This document shows positions 21,701 through 25,755 of a stretch of DNA of 25,755 bases, in pieces (position 1 is the first letter of the stretch; the number at the start of each line of letters is the position of its first letter). Under the pieces are notes generated by a model that saw nothing but the letters and a program-made list of their open reading frames with translations, was not told where the DNA came from and searched no databases. The stretch comes from Guillardia theta CCMP2712 (taxonomy: Eukaryota; Cryptophyceae; Pyrenomonadales; Geminigeraceae), in NCBI RefSeq assembly GCF_000315625.1, contig NW_005434539.1, positions 125,957 to 151,711 on the forward strand, in the 5' to 3' direction. Both the position numbers and the translations under genes were made by a program.

Positions 21701-22334
21701 ATATTACATGGAGCTATCCTTGTTGTTTGCAAGTGACAACAGCTCATATGCCTGCAAACTGTCAAGACTCAATCAAATCCTTTGGTGTTAACATCACCAG
21801 CCGATCGCTGCTCACACTTCGAGATGTTTTCTACAACATTTGTCAGCCATGCAAAGGCAAGCAACCACGAGCAGCGCACATCTTCATAGACAGTGACGAT
21901 GACCACCGCTTTCTGCTTGATACTATCCCGCTGCCTTACTTTGATTCTGCCTTGCGGAACATTCAAGACTTTTGTGATGTCCAGAAGGATCTGGATGGGC
22001 CAGTCTGGCGGCAGCTTTCGGGGCTCCAGCACAAGGAGTACATGCGAGGATGCCGCAGCTGCTCCTCCTGGTGGAGAGCTTGCGCTCTCACTCCTGTGAC
22101 CGTCGGCAGGGCGACGAGACTGAAGTTGCTCCGATGTCATGAGGGACATGCCGCTAGATACAGGGATCAAGCAGCTGAGCCCAGCGAGCAAGGATTTAAC
22201 AAGAAGACTGTTGTGGACTGCCGCATGCTATGGAGAATGAGTTCTTCTCTCAGCTTCAGCACGCTGTCTCCTAGCTGAACACCGGGGTGAACCCTGCTCA
22301 ATATGATCTCCAAGCTCCTTTCATCAGCGTGTCT
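12995..22334 (-). CDS. Large modular protein gene, 35 phased exons (EF-hand-like, PH-like, repeated module, acidic tail)
   Basis: Exons in transcription order: 22334-22201, 22153-21880, 21830-21798, 21751-21708, 21663-21588, 21543-21393, 21249-21009, 20960-20915, 20716-20673, 20577-20376, 19980-19718, 19540-19223, 19105-19036, 18792-18740, 18374-18287, 18083-17867, 17639-17603, 17349-17218, 17000-16940, 16745-16687, 16639-16593, 16453-16386, 16318-16253, 16226-16156, 15919-15864, 15664-15639, 15579-15507, 14888-14811, 14650-14610, 14551-14474, 14181-14017, 13868-13752, 13639-13556, 13315-13072, 13026-12995 (TGA). All introns are GT-AG and every phase joins, giving 1263 codons including the stop. 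Order of parts: a module copy, a degenerate EF-hand-like region, a Pro/Gln/Glu-rich linker, a second module copy, a basic segment, a PH-like domain, an acidic stretch, and a C-terminal tail with 12 consecutive Glu ending SSSKKRR. The mix suggests a membrane-lipid-binding scaffold or regulator; the exact function is unknown. Least certain: acceptors at 15579, 14551 and 21249, and the 5' end. Confidence 0.82.
13109..13147 (+). repeat. (CCT)n inside an exon: poly-glutamate tract
   Basis: Trinucleotide repeat lying within exon 13315-13072 of the large gene. Read on the minus strand it encodes 12 consecutive Glu. Confidence 0.85.
13501..13534 (+). repeat. (GAG)n intronic microsatellite
   Basis: Lies in the intron 13316-13555 of the large gene. 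Confidence 0.85.
14251..14326 (+). repeat. (CTCCTG)n intronic hexamer repeat
   Basis: About twelve units in intron 14182-14473. On the transcribed sense strand the unit is GCAGGA, so each unit offers a CAG|G acceptor-like site. Confidence 0.9.
14743..14802 (+). repeat. (GAT)n intronic microsatellite
   Basis: About nineteen units in intron 14651-14810, ending only about eight bases from the donor of the upstream exon. A GGTGAT-type run lies beside it. Confidence 0.9.
15190..15506 (+). repeat. CTCTCC-rich pyrimidine tract (intronic)
   Basis: Long pyrimidine-biased stretch in the intron 14889-15506. It includes a short direct duplication of CTACCATGAACTGTCTCC (15297 and 15328). Confidence 0.7.
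15753..15857 (+). repeat. (GGA)n / GAAGGA intronic repeat
   Basis: Imperfect purine trinucleotide repeat in intron 15665-15863. Confidence 0.85.
15981..16012 (+). repeat. (GGT)n intronic microsatellite
   Basis: About ten units in intron 15920-16155. Confidence 0.85.
16520..16562 (+). repeat. (GGA)n intronic microsatellite
   Basis: About fourteen units in intron 16454-16592. Confidence 0.85.
16760..16865 (+). repeat. (GAGGGA)n intronic hexamer repeat
   Basis: About seventeen units in intron 16746-16939, which is mostly repeat. Confidence 0.92.
17518..17557 (+). repeat. (GCTGGA)n intronic hexamer repeat
   Basis: Six to seven units in intron 17350-17602. The sense-strand unit TCCAGC resembles an acceptor. 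Confidence 0.9.
18231..18255 (+). repeat. (CCTGTT)n short intronic hexamer repeat
   Basis: About four units in intron 18084-18286. The sense-strand unit is AACAGG. Confidence 0.8.
18635..18733 (+). repeat. (AGTAGC)n then (AGGAGC)n intronic hexamer repeats
   Basis: Two related hexamer arrays in intron 18375-18739. The second runs up to within about six bases of the exon 18740-18792. Confidence 0.9.
18963..19022 (+). repeat. (AGGAGA)n / AAGGAG intronic repeat
   Basis: Purine hexamer/nonamer array in intron 18793-19035. Confidence 0.88.
20079..20250 (+). repeat. (AAGAGC)n intronic hexamer repeat with AAGCGC variants
   Basis: About 28 units, the longest array in the window, in intron 19981-20375. 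Scattered G-to-C-context variants (AAGCGC at intervals) suggest higher-order duplication of unit blocks. Confidence 0.92.
20376..21249 (-). other. Degenerate EF-hand-like region of the large gene
   Basis: Spliced sequence includes [20 protein letters not shown] and [20 protein letters not shown], followed by [17 protein letters not shown]. Helix-loop-helix spacing resembles EF-hands, but the calcium-ligand pattern (D-x-D-x-D/S-G) is incomplete. Calcium binding is therefore doubtful. Confidence 0.4.
21588..22153 (-). other. Module copy 1 in the large gene (beta-alpha, SEA-like pattern)
   Basis: Spliced exons read [17 protein letters not shown], then [29 protein letters not shown] and [11 protein letters not shown]. 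This is the order Asp-helix, 'xPxGRIxV' strand, hydrophobic strand, 'L..L..ANN.DS' helix, also seen in copy 2 at 17867-19105. Copy 1 carries about four extra residues in the first hairpin (RQRDSIKQ). Confidence 0.6.
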
Positions 22335-22382
22335 CTTGCCTGCTCCTCTCCACCCCTTCCATGTCTCTCCTCTCTTCTCTTT

Positions 22383-22420
22383 TCCTCTCCTCTCCTCTCC
22401 TCTCCTCTCCTCTCCTCTCT
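22383..22420 (+). repeat. (CCTCT)n microsatellite
   Basis: About seven to eight units, just upstream (on the minus strand) of the first firmly placed exon of the large gene. Confidence 0.85.
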
Positions 22421-22478
22421 CTTATTCTCTCCAATTTCTCCTCTCTTCTCCTCTCTCCCCTCATCTTCCTCTCTTCAC

Positions 22479-22520
22479 TCGCTCCCCTCGCCACGCATTT
22501 CCATCCGCGCCTCGCCGCAT
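22479..22520 (-). CDS. Candidate first exon of the large modular gene
   Basis: ATG at 22520 opens a 14-codon frame (MRRGADGNAWRGER) ending at a GTGAAG donor in phase 0. That phase fits the acceptor before 22334. The intervening intron carries the (CCTCT)n repeat. A different upstream start is equally possible. Confidence 0.35.
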
Positions 22521-22529
22521 GCCAGAGAT

Positions 22530-22790
22530 ATCCACCCTACCCCACCCATACTGAACTGGACTACCCCTCATACCAAGACCCCACCCATTACGCCCTCGAT
22601 CTCTACCACATGTCTAGCTAGAGAATTTGAATCAGCCTCACTACCCCTACCCCACCCGTTCTAATCCAAACTACCTTGACCCGAGCCTCTCGTCCGATTG
22701 GCCGGGCGGGGCCCGGGGTTGTAGTACCCCAGACTACCCCCCGGGTCGGATTCCAAATTACCACCCCACCCCTCAAACAGATGATGTCCG
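22530..22790. repeat. GTACCC/CTACCCC-rich tract C
   Basis: C-rich with repeated CTACCCC, CCCACCC and GTAGTACCCC words (22535-22790). Same vocabulary as the tracts at 2930 and 9600, and again directly adjoining a GC island. Confidence 0.55.
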
Positions 22791-23347
22791 CCTCGCTCAA
22801 GCTCCGATGACTCGCGGCTTCGCTGGCCGGGGGGGTTTGACAAGCGTCAAATTCAACCGTCCAACTTCCTCCCGCCCGGAGGCGAGCGCGGCCCGGCCGG
22901 GGGGCGGGGGGGCGGCTCCGGGCGGGGCCGAGTAGCCCACACCGTCACTGCCGAAGCAGCCTACTACTGACTAGCGGCCAACGTAACGGTCTCAGCCTCA
23001 GCCGAGACGTTAGTGACTATAAACGGTCGGAACCCGCCGCAGTCGGGCCGCCGGGCAAACCGTTCACGGTTCACGGCGGGTTTGAACGGTTCACCAAGCG
23101 GCCCTCAGGGCCTAGCCCGCCGGCCTGCGCAGTGCCAGCCTGCCCCAGGCAGCTTCCGATCTCACGGCCGCAAGTCAGCCGCTGCCCCGGCCGCGGCCCG
23201 GTACTGCAGCACAGTGCGCTTCTCTATCTGGGCCATAAGAAGCTTAAACAGATCGTCCGGCCCAGTGCGGCCTCACTGACCGACACGGCCAGTGATCCGG
23301 GACGACGGCCAGCCTCCCTGCGCACCGCGACTCAATGATTGCGGCAC

Positions 23348-23640
23348 ATGAGAGTCTTGCTGCACGACCCCGAAGGCCCCGGTGCCGCAGTGCAGGCGCC
23401 GCTGCTTCTAGACCCAGTGACTGGCAGCTCCTCCTTCCTCGCTCTCCAAGCCGCCTCCGCCACGAGTCCGACACTGACTGCCATGGCCCCACTGACTCGG
23501 ACCCGTGACTCCGGTGACCCGCCGCCCGCCGAGTCCATCCGAGTCGCGGCCGGTCGCCGCGGAACCTCCTCCTCCGATGGGCCGCGCCGAACGTCCGGCT
23601 AGGGGTGCTCAAGTCCCGGAGTCCGACTGCGTATGCTGGA
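23348..23640 (+). pseudogene. Scrambled copy of the 24316-24642 gene
   Basis: The copy keeps blocks of the intact gene: LLHDPE near the start, GSSSFLALQA in the middle, and at DNA level GCTCAAGTC plus the shared 3' end. Between blocks there are short insertions (for example about 17 bases after GACCCCGA; CCGGAGTCCGA after GCTCAAGTC), a deletion of about 60 bases bridged by CAGTGAC, and an inverted segment. The inverted segment, 23565-23600, is the reverse complement of 24527-24556 with CGCGCC inserted. The first ATG (23348) opens an 84-codon frame ending at 23602, before the shared 3' part. A divergent functional paralogue is less likely. Confidence 0.7.
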
Positions 23641-23810
23641 GGGCGTGATTACGTTAGAATAAACCATGTTGCTCTCATCCTTCAACCGTCCTAAGTTGTC
23701 CGCAAGAGGCCCTGAGAGGGTCTGAGAGTTTGTCCTGCCTGCCTCCCGAGCCCGGCACTGAACGCCGGGTCTCCCGGATCGGACCGTCACTGAGTCACGC
23801 CAGGCTTAGG
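23627..23810 (+). repeat. 184-bp direct repeat, copy 1
   Basis: Identical base for base with 24607-24790, offset 980 bp. Covers the last codons and 3' flank of the small gene. Confidence 0.97.
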
Positions 23811-24152
23811 CCCTCCGTGCCCGGCCGGGTGACCCGCGCAGGCCCGGCTGCCCACAAGCCGTGAGGGGCTCAGGGCCCGGAGCCCCATGAGGGTCAGCGG
23901 ACTCGAAACGGCGCAGCCTCGATTTATCCCAGCCAGCCCGCACTGGATCCATCGCGTTCTATTTACCCGAGACAAGACACACATCTTTACACACATTTCC
24001 GGTCACGGCTCCTATGCCATGAAGGGCACACGGCCCGCGCGCAGTGCGTCACGGCCTTTCCAGGGGTGAGAATTTTCTAGATGCTGACAAGTAGATGTCA
24101 CCAGCCGTTGCGTTTTAGGCCCAACTCCCTTCCCAGGCCCCCCCCCCCTCCC

Positions 24153-24158
24153 TATAAA
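24153..24158 (+). promoter_or_regulatory. TATA box of the small gene
   Basis: TATAAA in context CCTATAAAGG, 158 bp upstream of the ATG at 24316, preceded by a C-run. Placement implies a leader of roughly 130 nt. Confidence 0.55.
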
Positions 24159-24315
24159 GGCTTCCTTCCCCCGATCGAGCTCCCACTGCCTTGTGCCCTC
24201 TGCCTTGACCACAGCCCTGCTGCCTGCCTTGTGCCATCGACCAGCTCTAAGCCTCTCTTGCGGCAAGTGACCCTCTCCCCCTCCGACTGCTCATCTCCCT
24301 CCCCCGCTTCACACC

Positions 24316-24642
24316 ATGACCTGTGCGCACATCTTGCTGCACGACCCCGAGACCCTGCAGGCGCCTGCCTCCAGACCTCAGCGCCTTCCCGACGGTCCTC
24401 TTGGACGGCCAGCTATCTCACGGGACGGCCGCGTCCTGCCTGGCAGCTCCTCCTTCCTCGCTCTCCAAGCCTCCGCCACCGCCATTGGCACCCGCTCCAT
24501 CGACGCGCGAGGCAACTTTGTCCTCAAGCCGGACGTTCGCCCATCGGAGGAGGAGGAGATGATCATGGCCGAGACGACAGAGGCGGCGAGCCGGAAGCTC
24601 AAGTCGCTGCGTATGCTGGAGGGCGTGATTACGTTAGAATAA
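24316..24642 (+). CDS. Small protein of unknown function, 108 aa
   Basis: Single exon from ATG in context ACACCATGACC to TAA. The N-terminal half is Pro/Arg/Ser-rich. The C-terminal half (NFVLKPDVRPSEEEEM, then AASRKLKSLRMLEGVI) is more protein-like, with an acidic patch followed by a basic amphipathic helix. No family is recognised. A TATA box lies upstream. A scrambled copy lies 970 bp upstream in the same orientation, and the 3' end is part of a perfect 184-bp direct repeat. The antisense frame over 24378-24770 is a shadow. Confidence 0.6.
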   Translation: MTCAHILLHDPETLQAPASRPQRLPDGPLGRPAISRDGRVLPGSSSFLALQASATAIGTRSIDARGNFVLKPDVRPSEEEEMIMAETTEAASRKLKSLRMLEGVITLE

Positions 24643-24790
24643 ACCATGTTGCTCTCATCCTTCAACCGTCCTAAGTTGTCCGCAAGAGGCCCTGAGAGGG
24701 TCTGAGAGTTTGTCCTGCCTGCCTCCCGAGCCCGGCACTGAACGCCGGGTCTCCCGGATCGGACCGTCACTGAGTCACGCCAGGCTTAGG
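24607..24790 (+). repeat. 184-bp direct repeat, copy 2
   Basis: Second copy of the repeat at 23627-23810. It includes the last 11 codons and stop of the small gene plus 148 bp of 3' flank. Confidence 0.97.
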
Positions 24791-24956
24791 GTCGCCTAAC
24801 GCGAGAGCAGATTGGCAACAAAATCCTGGAATATTTCAGACCCTGAAATTTATTTGAAAAATACAACAATTTAGTTTGAATCCGTTTTTAGAGTGTAAAT
24901 TGCTATTTTTGTCATCGTTTGTGTTCAAATTCCCAGCAATCTCCATCATCGCACAC

Positions 24957-25323
24957 ATGGCGGATGCGAACGAAAGTTGAGACACAGCGTGTGCTGATTG
25001 TTTGGTTCCTCTTGCTCCGAGCGCATATATGCAAACTTTTCCTCTATTATACATGTTGGTTGTCTCCCGATGACACAGGGAGGGAGCCGGGGGGGGGCTG
25101 AAGGAAACGAGATTCTGGAATACAACTTTGTGTTGGCTGAGAGTGCTTTCTACTGTCATGGAGGCTAGTGGACCCGTTCTTTAGGAAACTTGCTATTGAA
25201 AGTACCAAAGAATGCTCAGGCTGGCAAGAAACGAACTGCGGCAAAGGAGATGGAGGCAAGGAAGGAAGGAGGGGTGGCATCGTTGGAAAAAAAAGGGCGG
25301 ATACTAGCGACCTGGGGTGGAAG
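24957..25323 (+). CDS. 5' exons of an unrecognised gene running off the right edge
   Basis: Exon 1, 24957-24975 (MADANE plus one base), joins exon 2, 25185-25323, through a GTTGAG...TTCTTTAG intron of 209 nt. The junction codon is AGA. The product reads MADANERNLLLKVPKNAQAG and continues with AKEMEARKEGGVASLEKKGR, ending at donor GTGAGA in phase 2. Exon 2 reads as natural coding sequence only in this frame. A later exon may begin near 25675, where IHGRFQIARDVLTKISTRK is open to the window end, but its phase does not join directly, so an exon is missing between. Family unknown. Confidence 0.45.
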
Positions 25324-25755
25324 GTGAGAAGGAATCCATATGTAAAGAGTTTGGTTTCAAAGATTCGAAAGCCTCTTAGTTTAAAGAGGTTTTACCCATG
25401 TATACCTGTCAAATCTTCCTCTGCATGTTGAGAGAGCTCGCCTTCCAGTGGCATTATGGGCGATTCTATAGGTCATTTTGATAAATGTTCATGCCCTTTG
25501 AGACGCTTTAACATGCACGAAGACTGCCATCCATCGTCGTAGTCGTCTTCAGATCATTCCTCCTCCCATTCATCATGATCCTCGCATCATGTCGCTTGCT
25601 GCATGTCCATCGGTGCCTAGGGGAAATGCAATCTGAAGATTGCTTTTCGTCTGAAAAGATTTTGTTTATAATTCACTTTTAATAGAAATCCATGGAAGAT
25701 TTCAAATCGCCCGAGATGTGTTGACTAAAATTAGTACCAGGAAAATTGGATTTTG

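Larger units (their letters stand above)
22791..24070. repeat. GC-rich short-word island C
   Basis: Contains dense GGCC/CCGG blocks (22880-22935), TTTGAACGGTT and ACCGTTCACGG words (23058-23097), CAGTGAC/GTCACTG, GAGTCCG and GACTCGG. It encloses the scrambled gene copy at 23348-23640. No intact gene is seen in the rest. Confidence 0.55.

Noticed and set aside
21960-22035. GTAAGG...AAGCAG as a 27-nt intron inside exon 22153-21880
   Set aside because: Too short for spliceosomal removal and divisible by three. The frame stays open and hydrophobic strands flank it, so I kept it as coding.
21682-22278. 198-codon plus-strand open frame
   Set aside because: Antisense to exons of the large minus-strand gene. 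The minus reading reproduces the repeated module and keeps phase across introns; the plus reading does not resemble protein.
24081-24674. 197-codon plus-strand frame
   Set aside because: Different frame from the 24316 gene, proline-rich, and it starts upstream of the TATA box.
24378-24770. 130-codon minus-strand frame sharing 54 residues with the frame at 23599-23790
   Set aside because: The identity comes from the 184-bp DNA repeat, not protein conservation. The plus-strand gene has an ATG, a TATA box and retained in-frame motifs in its copy.
1-25755. tRNA, rRNA or mobile-element genes
   Set aside because: I saw no tRNA T-loop/box B context, no rRNA-like sequence, no reverse transcriptase or transposase motif, and no terminal inverted repeats. 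A tRNAscan/Rfam search would be the decisive test.

Overview
The window is eukaryotic nuclear DNA, most likely from a cryptophyte alga close to or identical with Guillardia theta. The best evidence is a minus-strand gene (989-2354) that reconstructs, across one 49-nt intron, to a complete anion-channelrhodopsin-like opsin. It shares long identical stretches with GtACR1 and GtACR2 as I remember them. Many short GT-AG introns, purine/pyrimidine microsatellites and one 909-base run of N fit a draft algal assembly.

Layout. 1-860: 3' part of an unrecognised plus-strand gene with at least seven small exons. 989-2354: the opsin, tail-to-tail with it. 2930-4640: a GTACCC-rich tract followed by a GC-rich, short-word-repetitive island with no gene. 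4797-6967: an ATP-grasp protein gene, minus strand, four or five exons. 7370-9945: a second GTACCC-rich / GC-island / GTACCC-rich block. 10038-10946: assembly gap in CCCT/CCCCTT repeats. 11345-12538: an intronless orphan gene, plus strand. 12995-22334 (perhaps 22520): one very large minus-strand gene that I assemble from 35 consecutive small exons whose phases all agree, about 1262 codons. It encodes two copies of a beta-alpha-type module, a degenerate EF-hand-like region, a PH-like domain and an acidic tail. Most of its larger introns hold a microsatellite. 22530-24070: a third GTACCC tract plus GC island, which ends in a scrambled copy of the next gene. 24316-24642: a small TATA-box gene of unknown function. 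The scrambled copy and this gene share a perfect 184-bp 3' repeat. 24957 to the right edge: the 5' exons of another plus-strand gene.

The genes do not form an operon or an obvious pathway. Three things stand out: the opsin paralogue, the 35-exon modular gene that single-frame ORF reading misses, and the repeated GTACCC/GC-island blocks. In the third block, short words and an inverted segment have been inserted into a recognisable gene copy.
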